Assembly: GCF_002272895.1 (NCBI RefSeq)
Contig: NZ_MLAQ01000002.1
Location: 1 to 64,000 of the forward strand
Source: Helicobacter sp. 12S02232-10
GTDB taxonomy: Bacteria; Campylobacterota; Campylobacteria; Campylobacterales; Helicobacteraceae
Direction: 5' to 3'
DNA length: 64,000 bases
The notes under the pieces are model-generated. The model made no database searches. It was given only the letters and a program-made list of their open reading frames with translations, and had not been told where the DNA came from. Each line of letters starts with the position of its first letter. The stretch's first letter is position 1. Positions 47,772 through 57,458 of the stretch are shown piece by piece. The position numbers were made by a program, and so were the translations under genes.

Positions 47772-48794
47772 ATGAATCTATTATTCACCGGAGGTAGCGG
47801 ATATATCGGTTCTCACACAGCATTGGAATTTTTAAAAAATACCGATTATACCCTTACGATTATTGATAATCTAAGCACGGGTTTCTTTGAAAATTTCCAA
47901 TATTTAAAAAACAAATTTGGCGACAGAATCAATTTTATACAATCAGATTTATCTGATACTGCCACTCTTGAAAATATTTTTAAAGAAACCCGTTTTGAAG
48001 GGGTTTTGCATTTTAGCGCTTCTTTGATTGTAAGCGAATCTGTTACTAACCCGCTTTTATACTATACAAATAATACACTCAATACGACTTCTTTGATTCG
48101 ATTGTGTATCCGCCATCAAATAAAAAATTTTATTTTTTCCTCCAGTGCAGCTGTTTATGGAGAACCTGATTTTAAACTCATTCCCGTGCAAGAAAATACT
48201 CCTTTGAATCCTATCAATCCTTACGGAGTCTCTAAAATGATGAGCGAAAAAATTTTAAAGGACTGCAGTGAAGCATATGATTTTAATTATATTGCGCTTC
48301 GATATTTCAATGTAGCAGGAGCGAATATAGAAAATTGTTATGACTCCAAAGCAGGTTTAGGGCAAAGAAGCAAAAACGCCACACATTTGATTAAAGTTGC
48401 TTGTGAATGTGCAAGCAATAAAAGAGAGAAAATGTTTATTTTTGGTGATGACTACCCCACTAAAGATGGTACCTGTATTCGTGACTATATTCATATCAAC
48501 GACTTAGCAATCGCGCATTTAGAAGCTTGGAATTATTTGATAGAGTCTCAAAAATCAGAAGTTTTTAATGTAGGCTATGCACAAGGATACAGCGTCAAAG
48601 AAGTCATCAACACTCTCAAAGAAATCTCTAAAACAGATTTTGAAGTTCAAATTCTTTCTAGAAGGGCTGGCGATCCAGCAATCTTAGTAGCAAACAACCA
48701 AAAAATACTCTCAATGACAAAATGGAAACCAAAATATAATGATTTAAAAACTATCATCCAAAGTGCTTATGAATGGGAAAAATATTTGCTTTAA
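47772..48794 (+). CDS. galE: UDP-glucose 4-epimerase
   Basis: This 340-residue SDR epimerase has NAD loop TGGSGYIGSHTALEF, catalytic Ser in FSSSAAVYGEP, and Tyr/Lys in NPYGVSKMMSEK. RYFNVAGAN and the C-terminal GDPAILVANNQKI are normal. It supplies UDP-galactose for LPS. It is monocistronic and convergent with ruvC. Confidence 0.95.
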   Translation: MNLLFTGGSGYIGSHTALEFLKNTDYTLTIIDNLSTGFFENFQYLKNKFGDRINFIQSDLSDTATLENIFKETRFEGVLHFSASLIVSESVTNPLLYYTNNTLNTTSLIRLCIRHQIKNFIFSSSAAVYGEPDFKLIPVQENTPLNPINPYGVSKMMSEKILKDCSEAYDFNYIALRYFNVAGANIENCYDSKAGLGQRSKNATHLIKVACECASNKREKMFIFGDDYPTKDGTCIRDYIHINDLAIAHLEAWNYLIESQKSEVFNVGYAQGYSVKEVINTLKEISKTDFEVQILSRRAGDPAILVANNQKILSMTKWKPKYNDLKTIIQSAYEWEKYLL

Positions 48795-48809
48795 AACAAT
48801 AAACAAATA

Positions 48810-49292
48810 TCAGCCTTTTTTTTCCACTTTCAGGCGTTGTGAATGCGTGATGGCAATCGCAATTGCATCAGTAATATCCAAAGGCTTGATCTCGCCTTTA
48901 ATACCTAATATTCTCTTGACCATAAAAGCTACTTGATTTTTTCCAGCTTTTCCATTTCCTGTCAATGCTTTTTTAATCTGTAAAGGCGTATATTCGGCAA
49001 AATTTCCCAACTCCTGCAAAATTTTTAAGCTAAGAGCCCCACGAAATTGAGCCAACTTAATAACAGATTTAGGATTATAAGCATAAAACATATCTTCAAT
49101 AGCAACTTCATCAATCTTATAAGATTGTAACACCAAATCAATGCCCTCCACAAATTCTAAGATTTGATGCTGTAATACTCGTTCTTTCATCTTGATAAAA
49201 CCTGCTTCAATCAAAGAAATTTTATTGAGTTCTAAATTGACAATTGCATAACCGCAATTCCTGCTTCCAGGATCAATACCTAAAATATTCAT
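48810..49292 (-). CDS. ruvC: Crossover junction endodeoxyribonuclease RuvC
   Basis: This 160-residue Holliday junction resolvase has catalytic acids visible in [13 protein letters not shown] (Asp7), [10 protein letters not shown] (Glu) and [16 protein letters not shown] (two Asp). [15 protein letters not shown] is the conserved DNA-binding loop. It is divergent from dnaA. Confidence 0.95.
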   Translation of the reverse strand: MNILGIDPGSRNCGYAIVNLELNKISLIEAGFIKMKERVLQHQILEFVEGIDLVLQSYKIDEVAIEDMFYAYNPKSVIKLAQFRGALSLKILQELGNFAEYTPLQIKKALTGNGKAGKNQVAFMVKRILGIKGEIKPLDITDAIAIAITHSQRLKVEKKG

Positions 49293-49386
49293 TTGATTTT
49301 GCTTCCGTTTTATTTATTTTACACATTTTTTTCACTATTATTCACTAAACTTTTCACATTGTGAAATTATTATCGACGGAGAAAAA
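49293..49386. promoter_or_regulatory. ruvC-dnaA intergenic region with DnaA-box-like sites
   Basis: This 94-base gap contains TTTTTCACT (49328-49336), TTATTCACT (49338-49346) and the palindrome TTTCACATTGTGAAA (49352-49366). They resemble TTATTCACA/TTCATTCACA-type DnaA boxes. They are candidates for dnaA autoregulation or part of the chromosomal origin; in H. pylori oriC flanks dnaA. Confidence 0.5.
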
Positions 49387-50709
49387 ATGTTAGAAAATGA
49401 TATATTAAAACAGCTTAAAGACGAAATTACAGAGTATGAATACAATACCTATATATCAAAAATGAAATACGATGAAAATACCTCTAAATCGGACTTAGCA
49501 GTCTTTATTGTCCCTAACATCTACATTGCCAATTGGATAAAAACCAAATACAGTGAAAAGATCATACACTTGTTTGAAATTTATAAAAAAATTAAGCCAG
49601 AAATAAGCATTATTGTGGAATCGCAAAAAAAAGATGTGAAAAGTTCGAAAAACTACGGATCCAAGCTTCAAACTCGAGCAATTTTAAATCCCTCTTATAC
49701 ATTTGATTCCTTTGTAGTGGGAGATTCAAACCGATTCTGCTATGAAATTGCTAAAAAAATCTCTCAAAGACAAGCTGAAGTTTATAATCCAGTTTTAATC
49801 TATGGAGGTACAGGTCTTGGAAAAACACATATTCTCAATGCTATTGGCAATAGTGTTTCAGAAAAAAATAAAATAGTCATTTATGTTACAGCCGAACAAT
49901 TTTTAAATGACTTCATCACCCGCATTAACAACAACACAATGGATCGATTCCGAGACAAATACCGAAGTTGTGATTATCTATTGATTGATGATGTTCAATT
50001 TTTTGGAGGTAAAGAAGGCGTCCAACAAGAATTTTTTCATACTTTTAATGAACTTCACGACAAAAAAAAGCAAATCGTGATGACAAGTGATAAACCCCCT
50101 AAACAAATCTTAGGTTTAGAAGAAAGATTAAAATCAAGATTTGAATGGGGAATCATTGCAGATATCCAACCGCCTGGATTGGAAACAAAAATTGCTATCA
50201 TCATTCAAAAATGCCATCTTAATCAAATTGAAATTGACCGCGAAATTATCCATTATCTTGCTTCAAATATCAATGACAATATTCGCCAAATTGAAGGGAT
50301 TATTCTAAAACTGAATGCCCAAGCTTCTATTATCGGACAAAATATCACCTTAGCAATGGCAAAAAATGCCATCAAAGACACTCAAAAAGAAAATTTAGAA
50401 AATATTACACTAGAAAATATCATTAAAATCGTCTCAAAAGAACTCAACATCAAACCCAGCGAAATCAAATCAAAATCTAGAAACAAAACTACAGCCAATG
50501 CTAGAAGAATCGTTATTTACCTCGCAAGAACACTCACACCAAACTCAATGCCTGCCTTAGCTCAGTTTTTAAATATGAAAGATCATAGCTCAGTGAGTAA
50601 AGCAATGAAAATGATTACAACAGAAATCGCTGAAAACATCAATATTAAATCAATGATCGAAGAAATGAAAAACAAAATTCAAAATGAGCAAAATAACAAA
50701 ATAATATAA
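49387..50709 (+). CDS. dnaA: Chromosomal replication initiator DnaA
   Basis: This 440-residue AAA+ initiator has domain I (about 1-75), a short linker, Walker A YGGTGLGKTHIL (about 138-149), Walker B LLIDDVQFFGG and sensor motifs. Domain IV has the DnaA-box recognition helix MKDHSSVSKAMKMI. It starts after CGGAGAAAA. The length is slightly short, as in other Helicobacter. It is the last chromosomal core gene before the element. Confidence 0.97.
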   Translation: MLENDILKQLKDEITEYEYNTYISKMKYDENTSKSDLAVFIVPNIYIANWIKTKYSEKIIHLFEIYKKIKPEISIIVESQKKDVKSSKNYGSKLQTRAILNPSYTFDSFVVGDSNRFCYEIAKKISQRQAEVYNPVLIYGGTGLGKTHILNAIGNSVSEKNKIVIYVTAEQFLNDFITRINNNTMDRFRDKYRSCDYLLIDDVQFFGGKEGVQQEFFHTFNELHDKKKQIVMTSDKPPKQILGLEERLKSRFEWGIIADIQPPGLETKIAIIIQKCHLNQIEIDREIIHYLASNINDNIRQIEGIILKLNAQASIIGQNITLAMAKNAIKDTQKENLENITLENIIKIVSKELNIKPSEIKSKSRNKTTANARRIVIYLARTLTPNSMPALAQFLNMKDHSSVSKAMKMITTEIAENINIKSMIEEMKNKIQNEQNNKII

Positions 50710-52587
50710 AAAACAAAATTTTAGATAAAAATGAAATATTAAGTTGAAGCTAAGTTTCAATCGAAGATTTTGCCAGTATTGTTTCTAAAAAAAATAAACA
50801 AGTCAAGAGCGAACGAATAATTAAAAATTGTATTTTAAGGTTAGCCTTTGGCTATGCTTTGCACTTTTAGTTCAACTTTGAGATTGACTATTATAAGCTA
50901 TTTTTATTGCACTTAAGTTCATTTTTCACCATTTCTATCACCATAAGCGATTAAAACAATCAATCCCCGCTGTTTCCCCTTAAATAAAATTATTGAGCTT
51001 TCAGAGTTCATTAAAGCTGATTGCTTATAACTTGAGTATTTATTTTGATTTTGATTTGGCAATATAGGATGTTTGATCCATAAGTTACAAATGAATTTGA
51101 GATTCATTCGGTTTTGTTTTTAAGTTATCCGTATAGATTGATTTTAAATTTATTTATTTTGATATTGAGTTTATCTTTATTTGTCTGTCTTTAAACTCAT
51201 TTATTTTGATATTGATTTTATTGTGATTCTTCCTGTTCTTACACAATTGCTTGCATATGATTAATCGCTTTGATAATTACAACTCAAAAAAAATATCAAA
51301 AGTTTTTCATCAAGTTTCATTTCAAATTGCCTATCAGGTTACTATGATTTTTCTCATCAAATGATCGTATCAATTGTCGTGACTTTTCTTACCGACTTGC
51401 CATAAAAAATTTTACCAACTCGTTATAAAATTTATTGTCAAACTTCTTGCCAAATATTTTTTCAAGTCATCGTATTTTTACTCAAGCAAAAGCAATACTT
51501 AAATAAAACTTAAGGTGCTTCAAATGCCGTATTTATCTTACTATCTTCTCTAAGCTCCCTGCATAGGGCATTATAGAAAAAAATACATATTTTTTGGGTT
51601 ATCCTGCATTCTTTTGGATTTCTGTATTTTTTCTCATACAAAAACTTTGAAAATTTTTAAATAAACTCTTCAAAGAGTTTGCATTTTCTATGCAAAAAAG
51701 GACAAACAAACAATAGTAAAATTTTCGATTGCTTTGATTGAAAGTTGCTGTAAAACTCATTGTGATTTTGTTGTAAAATTTATTTTGATTTTGCTTACTC
51801 TGGTTTGCTATGAAATTTGTCATAATTTTCATTGCAATTTTCTCTCTTTTTTGTTTTGATTTTACTCAAACTTCTTCTTGCTTTTTCTTTGCCATTTCTC
51901 TCTGATTTTTATAAACTATCGTGAATAAAATTTTAAATCTTTGTTATGAAACTTATCATAAGACAATCTTATTTAAAGATAATTAAAAACCTTGTATCGA
52001 AACTTTGCAAAACTTTCAAAGGCTTCTCGCAATTACGACTTAATATTTTTAAGAACTGAGACAATAATTTGATTTCTCATAATGAATAAATGAATAATCT
52101 GCATTGAAACTGCAATGATTACAATCATTAATGGATAGTGGAAATGAATTTCCATACAATTGTATTTATATATAAGGGGAAAGAAAGAGAGATTTAAGAT
52201 TTATAAGATTTCACTTAATTAAAATTATTAAGATTGATAACTTGATAATATTTAAAATTAATATTCGGATTAATAATTTTTCAGAGATCTTGAGATTTAA
52301 AAGATTTTAAAAAAAAGATTTTGGAATTTAAGAATGAAAGAATGATAAATTTATTAGAAATGAAATCATTAGAAATTGATTTATATTTCCAATAGGGTTG
52401 GTTATAATTAAGATATTGATATTTTGGTTACTTTATATTATTTATATTTTGTAAGAATTGATAAATGCATAAAAATCATTTTGAGATATTTAAATCTGAT
52501 TCAAATTCTTAAGTTTCTTAAATTTATTTTTTTAAATCAAAATAAAATCATTAAAGAAAAGATTTTAAAAGATTGTAAGGTTTTATA
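50710..52587. other. 1.9-kb AT-rich gene-free region, dnaA to relaxase
   Basis: No reading frame with a credible SD or protein-like composition is seen on either strand. The DNA has many degenerate short repeats built on TTTATTTTGAT (for instance CATTTATTTTGATATTG at 51199-51215 and a near copy around 51150), and TGTAAAA(C/T)T(C/T)AT(T)-like units at 51750-51800. It should contain the left junction of the mobile element and probably the relaxase oriT, but no site can be pinned down by eye. An origin part (oriC2-like) downstream of dnaA is possible; I found no convincing DnaA box cluster here. Confidence 0.5.
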
Positions 52588-54426
52588 TTGAATGGAATAA
52601 ACAATACCGGTATCATTACAAAACTTCCGTTAAAATATATCATTTCAGATGACGAGCCTTTATTTGAATATGAACCTGTCAAAAGAACTTCCAAAACCCC
52701 TAAAAGTTATTCTGATAATTTGATCTTTGCTTTTAAAAGCTTTCATTCCAAAAAAGATTTGCATTTACAATCAAATTTCTATTCTCCAAATTCTTTATTA
52801 GGCTCTTCATTATTTGCATCACAATCTTCCAAACAAGTCGTGATTAAAAACATTGGCAATTTAAATCATAAACATCTTTTTAATGCTTTGAGCTATACAA
52901 TAAAAAATGCAATTGAAAAAACAGCTTTTAATGAGTTTTTTGAACTAAAAAGTTTTAAAGAAATTTTAGAGGAATGGAAGCCTGATTATGTGAATGCTAA
53001 AGAAAATGATAAAGTAGGCTTGCATTTGGTTTTCTCTCTCAAAGAGGCTAAGAGTGAAAAAATCTTAAAGCTTTTACAAACTGCTGTTTATCAAACTTTA
53101 AAATCTAACCTAACAGATTATTCTTTTGTCTTAATTCCCCATTCTCATCAAAACAATCCGCATATCCATTGCGTTATCAATAAAACCAATCAAACAACAG
53201 GCAGGAAACTTCATTTTGCCTCTAAGAGCGAATGCAGAGAGTTTTATCATCAACTCCGCGAAGATTTTAAAAATAATCTTTTTTATCTTTCTGATGGCAA
53301 ACTCGACTATTCAAACAATCCAAAAATTAAATTGGAAAGCATTGAAGAAGAAATAAAGGCTGTTCAAGCCCAAAGTAACAATTTAAGTCGTTTTGATGCG
53401 GAGAGTTTTTATAATAGCGCTTTTAGAGATTTAAACAATCGCCATCAATTTTTAAAAAAAGTCGATTCGAAATTTCAAAACGATCTCGAAGATCTTTTAG
53501 CCAAGAGGGAGAGTTTGTCTTTCGATAAAAAAAGTTTTGAAAATCTTAAGAATGAAAATGCCATTCAATCGCTCCAAAAAGATATTTCAAAGAATTCTAA
53601 GGCAATGGGCAGGCTTGAATCAGAAATGAAACATTTGATAGGTTGGAGTGATAAATTTAAGGTTTTCAGTCAAAATTTTACGCTTTTAGAGAAGAAAAAG
53701 ACTTTATTGTCTTCATTAAAGACTTTTGAGCCTTATGCTTCAAAAGTTGTTTTTAAGAATATGAGTATCTTAAAAAATGACATTTTATCCCATCATTTAA
53801 GAGTAAAAAATCATTCGATTGCATTGAATAAGGCAATGAATATGATAGCATTGTTAAATTCAGACAAAACCAATCTTTTTGAACTTAAAAAACAGCTCCA
53901 AACTTATAAGACTTATGAACGCTATTTGAAATCTTTTAATACTCAAAAGGCTATAAAAACCTCAAATGATGATTTGGAATCTTTTTTACAAACGATTGAG
54001 ATTAGAAAAAAGGAAATTTTAGGATTAATCAAAAAGCGATTGGCATTTTTGGTTCAAAGGCATCAAGAACTTGATATTCAGGTTCAAAAAGATTATAAGG
54101 CATTTAACGAAGCTTTTAAGAGGGATTGCTTAAAAGTTTTTGACAGCAATGGAGAAAGCCGTGCTTTATTCAGAAATTTAAAAGCACTGGATTTTATTAC
54201 AAAAGAATTGATGGTTTCTAAAACATTATTAAAAGATAGCTACACCCAAACTCTAGATAAGAAGTATCAAAATAAAATTGACTCTCAAATCAAACAGGTC
54301 GATTTATTCAAAGGAGGGGTTGCAAATACAAATAAAATATCCCAAATGACAAAAGAAACAAAGGATAATAATCCCAAATTGAGTGAATCAATAAAACCAT
54401 ATCCCAAAAATCAGCAGAAGGATTAA
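52588..54426 (+). CDS. Relaxase/mobilization nuclease
   Basis: This 612-residue protein has an N-terminal relaxase domain (about 85-235) and a long helical tail. The metal-binding motif of the HUH class is PHIHCVINKTN (about 190-200), preceded by HSHQNN. A candidate nucleophile Tyr lies in NALSYTIKNA. It would nick oriT and lead strand transfer. The start is TTG with TAAGG upstream; no in-frame ATG occurs before the domain. Similar large relaxases are found in Helicobacter TnPZ/tfs elements. It is the only plus-strand gene of the element here, convergent (4-bp overlap) with the par-fic operon. Confidence 0.8.
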   Translation: MNGINNTGIITKLPLKYIISDDEPLFEYEPVKRTSKTPKSYSDNLIFAFKSFHSKKDLHLQSNFYSPNSLLGSSLFASQSSKQVVIKNIGNLNHKHLFNALSYTIKNAIEKTAFNEFFELKSFKEILEEWKPDYVNAKENDKVGLHLVFSLKEAKSEKILKLLQTAVYQTLKSNLTDYSFVLIPHSHQNNPHIHCVINKTNQTTGRKLHFASKSECREFYHQLREDFKNNLFYLSDGKLDYSNNPKIKLESIEEEIKAVQAQSNNLSRFDAESFYNSAFRDLNNRHQFLKKVDSKFQNDLEDLLAKRESLSFDKKSFENLKNENAIQSLQKDISKNSKAMGRLESEMKHLIGWSDKFKVFSQNFTLLEKKKTLLSSLKTFEPYASKVVFKNMSILKNDILSHHLRVKNHSIALNKAMNMIALLNSDKTNLFELKKQLQTYKTYERYLKSFNTQKAIKTSNDDLESFLQTIEIRKKEILGLIKKRLAFLVQRHQELDIQVQKDYKAFNEAFKRDCLKVFDSNGESRALFRNLKALDFITKELMVSKTLLKDSYTQTLDKKYQNKIDSQIKQVDLFKGGVANTNKISQMTKETKDNNPKLSESIKPYPKNQQKD

Positions 54427-54794
54427 AACATTACAATATAGTTCATTTTTGTGACGCATCCAGTTTCTTGGACACAGTCAATTTCTAATACTTTTGGCAT
54501 TGATGGTTGTCCGTAGTCATTGACAATAAAGGCGATGTTATTTTTTTGAAGGTCGGTTCTGATTGTCCAAGTTGTTTCTTTTTTTGGGAATGTGATCACT
54601 TGTTTTCCCTGATAATAAAATGTAGTATTGTCCGTAAGGTTATTATAAATGATGTAATATTTATTTACCCTTGCGAGAATATTAGGCAATATCAAATTAA
54701 AGAAAAGAAAAATTAAAATGCCTCCGACAATATAAAATAATATTGTTTTATAAATATTACTTTGGGATTTTTCTTTTCTTATGGAATATCGCAT
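54423..54794 (-). CDS. Small single-pass membrane protein
   Basis: This 123-residue protein has a basic N-terminus, one hydrophobic helix (about 18-38, TILFYIVGGILIFLFFNLIL) and a probably periplasmic beta-rich domain with two Cys (EIDCVQETGCV) that could form a disulfide. I do not recognise the family. The start lies within the 3' end of the Fic gene (16-bp overlap, SD AAAGGG), so it is the last gene of that operon. Confidence 0.6.
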   Translation of the reverse strand: MRYSIRKEKSQSNIYKTILFYIVGGILIFLFFNLILPNILARVNKYYIIYNNLTDNTTFYYQGKQVITFPKKETTWTIRTDLQKNNIAFIVNDYGQPSMPKVLEIDCVQETGCVTKMNYIVMF

Positions 54795-55675
54795 TGAATA
54801 TCACCCTTTCTTTTTTGATTATTTTGCTTTATTTTAAGTGATTTTTCAAGCTGATAACCTTTTGGTTTTATTTTATCTTGCAATGCCTTGTCTTGAGCAA
54901 ATAATGGGATAATTTCGGAATACAATTTTTCATAGTTTTTCTTAAAAAATTCTTTAGTCTCGCTATAATCGCCACTTTCATAATAAATAATCAATGCTTT
55001 TCTGTATTCACTATAGACTGCCTTGTCAGTATCAATTAATACCATTGGCATTATGCCGTCATTTTTTAAAGACAAAAATTGCATCGCCCTTGCCGTTCTT
55101 TTATTGCCGTCTTGAAAGCATTGAAGATAGGCAAGATTATTGTGCAAATAAAGTGCGCGATCAAAGGGATTATTCAAAGTATTATATTTTTTAAATAAAT
55201 AATCCAATTCAGCATTTATTTTTTCTCGATTGCCTAAGGGCTGATAGGAAGTTCCCATTATTTTTACATCGTCTTCTCTAATGGAGCCGATGTCTTTAGC
55301 TGGCAATAAATCTTTGGTTATAATGCTATGGAGATGTTTTAGAGTTTGCTTATTGACAGGGATTATTTGATCACGTAAAATCTCCTCATAAGCATCCCTT
55401 AGGTTCAAAATCATTAAAGCATCGCTGTATTTTTTACCCCCCGCAGTGATACCTTCTTCCAGCAATGCTAAAGTTTCAAATCTGTCATACGTATTGCCCT
55501 CAATTTGAGAGCTTGAATATACAAAATCAAATTTAAGCCACTCTACAAGCCCTTTATCGCCTCTTGAATTCAAAAATAATTCTAAAGGCATCTTTTCGGA
55601 TATTTTTTCCAAACTTAAAAGTTCATCTTGATTAAAGATGTGCGTATTTTCCAAAAAATCAGGATTATATTGCAT
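54779..55675 (-). CDS. Fic-family protein with degenerate catalytic motif
   Basis: This 298-residue protein has an N-terminal inhibitory motif intact as SSSQIEGN (about 55-62), the class II ([S/T]xxxE[G/N]) arrangement. The Fic core follows: KQTLKHLHSIITKDLLP, GSIREDDVKI and LQCFQDGNKRTAR (about 191-203). In active Fic enzymes the motif is HPFxDGN(G/K)R; here His-Pro is Gln-Cys, so AMP transfer is doubtful while ATP-binding residues remain. ATG 55675 follows AAAGGA at five bases. It sits in the par operon and may be a regulator or a worn toxin. Confidence 0.82.
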   Translation of the reverse strand: MQYNPDFLENTHIFNQDELLSLEKISEKMPLELFLNSRGDKGLVEWLKFDFVYSSSQIEGNTYDRFETLALLEEGITAGGKKYSDALMILNLRDAYEEILRDQIIPVNKQTLKHLHSIITKDLLPAKDIGSIREDDVKIMGTSYQPLGNREKINAELDYLFKKYNTLNNPFDRALYLHNNLAYLQCFQDGNKRTARAMQFLSLKNDGIMPMVLIDTDKAVYSEYRKALIIYYESGDYSETKEFFKKNYEKLYSEIIPLFAQDKALQDKIKPKGYQLEKSLKIKQNNQKRKGDIQCDIP

Positions 55676-55738
55676 ACCAGTCCTTTCTTTTTGTGAATAA
55701 AACAATTTGATATTCTAACAAGAGATTTACCCAAAGAC

Positions 55739-56107
55739 TCATTTCCTGTCTAATCTCTCTAATTTCTCTAACAATAATTTTTTCATATTCTGTTTTTTTG
55801 TTTGCAATCTCTCTAAAATTGCTTCTTGGATAAAAGAACTCTTGTTCTCTCCAAAACTCCCAAATTCTTTTAAATAGTTATCTAATTCATTAATAACACT
55901 TTTTGAAAGATAAAGGGTGTAATTCTTTTTTTCGTCATCGCCCCCATCTGTTCTATCAACTTGCATTTTAGAAGTCTGCATTTCCTTTTTTTGAGCTTCA
56001 TCAAACTTATCACTTAAGGCATCAAGTTTATTTTCTGCCGTTTCATTTTCTACGGATGTAAGTTTATTACTATCTTTACTATTCTTTTTTGTATTTTTAA
56101 ATTCCAT
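55739..56107 (-). CDS. Ribbon-helix-helix DNA-binding protein (putative partner of ParA)
   Basis: This 122-residue protein has residues 1-60 that are charged and probably disordered. The C-terminal part, NYTLYLSKSVINELDNYLKE followed by SSFIQEAILERL, has the strand-helix-helix pattern of CopG/Arc-type repressors. It lies 17 bases after parA, the position of a ParB/ParG-like centromere binder in type Ib partition systems. The function is inferred from fold and place. Confidence 0.65.
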   Translation of the reverse strand: MEFKNTKKNSKDSNKLTSVENETAENKLDALSDKFDEAQKKEMQTSKMQVDRTDGGDDEKKNYTLYLSKSVINELDNYLKEFGSFGENKSSFIQEAILERLQTKKQNMKKLLLEKLERLDRK

Positions 56108-56124
56108 TGCGCATCCTTGTTTTA

Positions 56125-56811
56125 TTAAGCGGGTTTTTGTTTTGAGTTTTGTTTAAAACTTTGTTTGAAAAATCTACTCTCAAGTTCATCATAAAGACTT
56201 TCAAATTCTTTTTTTGCCTTTGGCTCATCATATTCAATTACTCCAAGTCCTTCTGACACGCTTCGTTTATAAGCAATCCTTTCGTGCAAGATATTTTCCA
56301 ACAAATCAATGTTTAAATCTTCCTTATTTTCTGAGATGAAATCAATCAAAGCTTGTTTTTCTTTCAAATACGGTATTGGAGGAATCCTGTTCATTAAAAT
56401 ACAGACTCTTAACTTTTCATTGATGACTTGAATGTTTTGAATCCGTTCAAACATTTCCAATAAAACTGCAATATCTAATTGCGAAGGGGTAGTAGGGATG
56501 ATAACTAAATCAGAAAGTAACATTGCTTTTTGGCATTCTTTAGAATCTTCGCCTTTAGTGTCAATGAGAATGTTTTCATATTTTGCACTCATTTGCTTTA
56601 AAGTATCTGTAATATTGCCTGTTCTGTTGTATAAGGGGAATGAATGCAGCTCTTTTTCATTGCGAATGTTTAAAAAAACTTCAATGCTTTTTTGCATATC
56701 CGTATCTAAAACTACAACTTCTCTATTTGCTTTCATCAGCCTTAAAGCAAGGTTTAAACAAAGCGTGCTTTTTCCGGATCCGCCTTTTTCATTGGCTATG
56801 GTAATAATCAT
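56125..56811 (-). CDS. parA: ParA-family partition ATPase
   Basis: This 228-residue protein has deviant Walker A NEKGGSGKSTLCLNLALRL (about 7-25), VLDTDMQKSIEVF, NILIDTKGEDSKECQKAMLLSDLVIIPT and a Lys/Gln-rich C-terminus. It is small, like type Ib ParA, with no N-terminal HTH. It probably segregates or stabilises the excised element. SD AGGAG precedes the start. The neighbours are the RHH gene after it and a hypothetical gene 18 bases before it. Confidence 0.88.
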   Translation of the reverse strand: MIITIANEKGGSGKSTLCLNLALRLMKANREVVVLDTDMQKSIEVFLNIRNEKELHSFPLYNRTGNITDTLKQMSAKYENILIDTKGEDSKECQKAMLLSDLVIIPTTPSQLDIAVLLEMFERIQNIQVINEKLRVCILMNRIPPIPYLKEKQALIDFISENKEDLNIDLLENILHERIAYKRSVSEGLGVIEYDEPKAKKEFESLYDELESRFFKQSFKQNSKQKPA

Positions 56812-56829
56812 TTTACTGCTCCTTTAATC

Positions 56830-57447
56830 TCAGACTGCCTGATCTTGCAGCTCTGTTTCTTTTGTCTCTCTTTTAGCACCGATTTTTTGGAATTCTCTTG
56901 CAAATTCCTTTGTCGGATTTTTTTCTTTTAAGAAGCTTTGATATACGCTGAAAAACTCTTTGAAAAACCTTTTTACAGATAAACCTTTATACATTTCAGC
57001 AGTTTGAACATAAGCAAGCAAAATCATTGCGCCCTCTTGGGCTTGATGGTGGGCAAAATCAGCAATTTTTTTGCCGATATCCACTTTAATGATATTGGGA
57101 TTTTTTTCCTCTGCTTTACTCCAGCCTACGGGCTTTTGCAAATCCTTTGTCGAAAAAAGCATTGCTCGCATTTTTATAGGGTTGCTTGCCATCTCCTCCA
57201 TTGTTTTTGAATGACTTTTCCTGATTGCGTCAAATTTGTTTTTCAATATATCAAAAGTTGCATCGGTTTGTTTGGCAAAAAATGTTTCAAACATCTTAGC
57301 GACATTGCTTGTAATAAAATCTTTAGAATTTTTGTCATTAAAATTATAAGCATGCAAATAAGACAGCAGTAAGCAAGCTACCTCAATGCTTTCTTCGTGA
57401 GTAAAATCAAAATTCTTATTCAAAATATTTGTATCTATTTTTGCCAT
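56830..57447 (-). CDS. Hypothetical protein, first gene of the par operon
   Basis: This 205-residue, soluble, mostly helical protein has no signal or membrane segment. It begins MAKIDTNILNKNF and contains KMFETFFAKQTDATFDIL and DIGKKIADFAHHQAQEG. I do not recognise a family, though a protein of similar size precedes parA in Helicobacter plasticity-zone elements. SD AAGGA is five bases from the ATG. Its promoter region holds the repeated motif described at 57459-57584. Confidence 0.65.
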   Translation of the reverse strand: MAKIDTNILNKNFDFTHEESIEVACLLLSYLHAYNFNDKNSKDFITSNVAKMFETFFAKQTDATFDILKNKFDAIRKSHSKTMEEMASNPIKMRAMLFSTKDLQKPVGWSKAEEKNPNIIKVDIGKKIADFAHHQAQEGAMILLAYVQTAEMYKGLSVKRFFKEFFSVYQSFLKEKNPTKEFAREFQKIGAKRETKETELQDQAV

Positions 57448-57458
57448 TTAATTCCTTG

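Noticed and set aside
50919-51107. 62-codon minus-strand frame in the dnaA-relaxase gap
   Set aside because: No SD precedes its ATG and the product shows no domain. It is more likely chance in AT-rich DNA or unrecognisable debris.
51607-51613. CATTCTT as the TnPZ-type target AAGAATG
   Set aside because: The heptamer occurs many times in AT-rich DNA, and no matching copy at an element end could be paired with it.
51599-51832. 77-codon minus-strand frame in the same gap
   Set aside because: It is a product of the repeated TTTTGAT-like DNA, with no SD and a low-complexity Asn/Phe-rich sequence.
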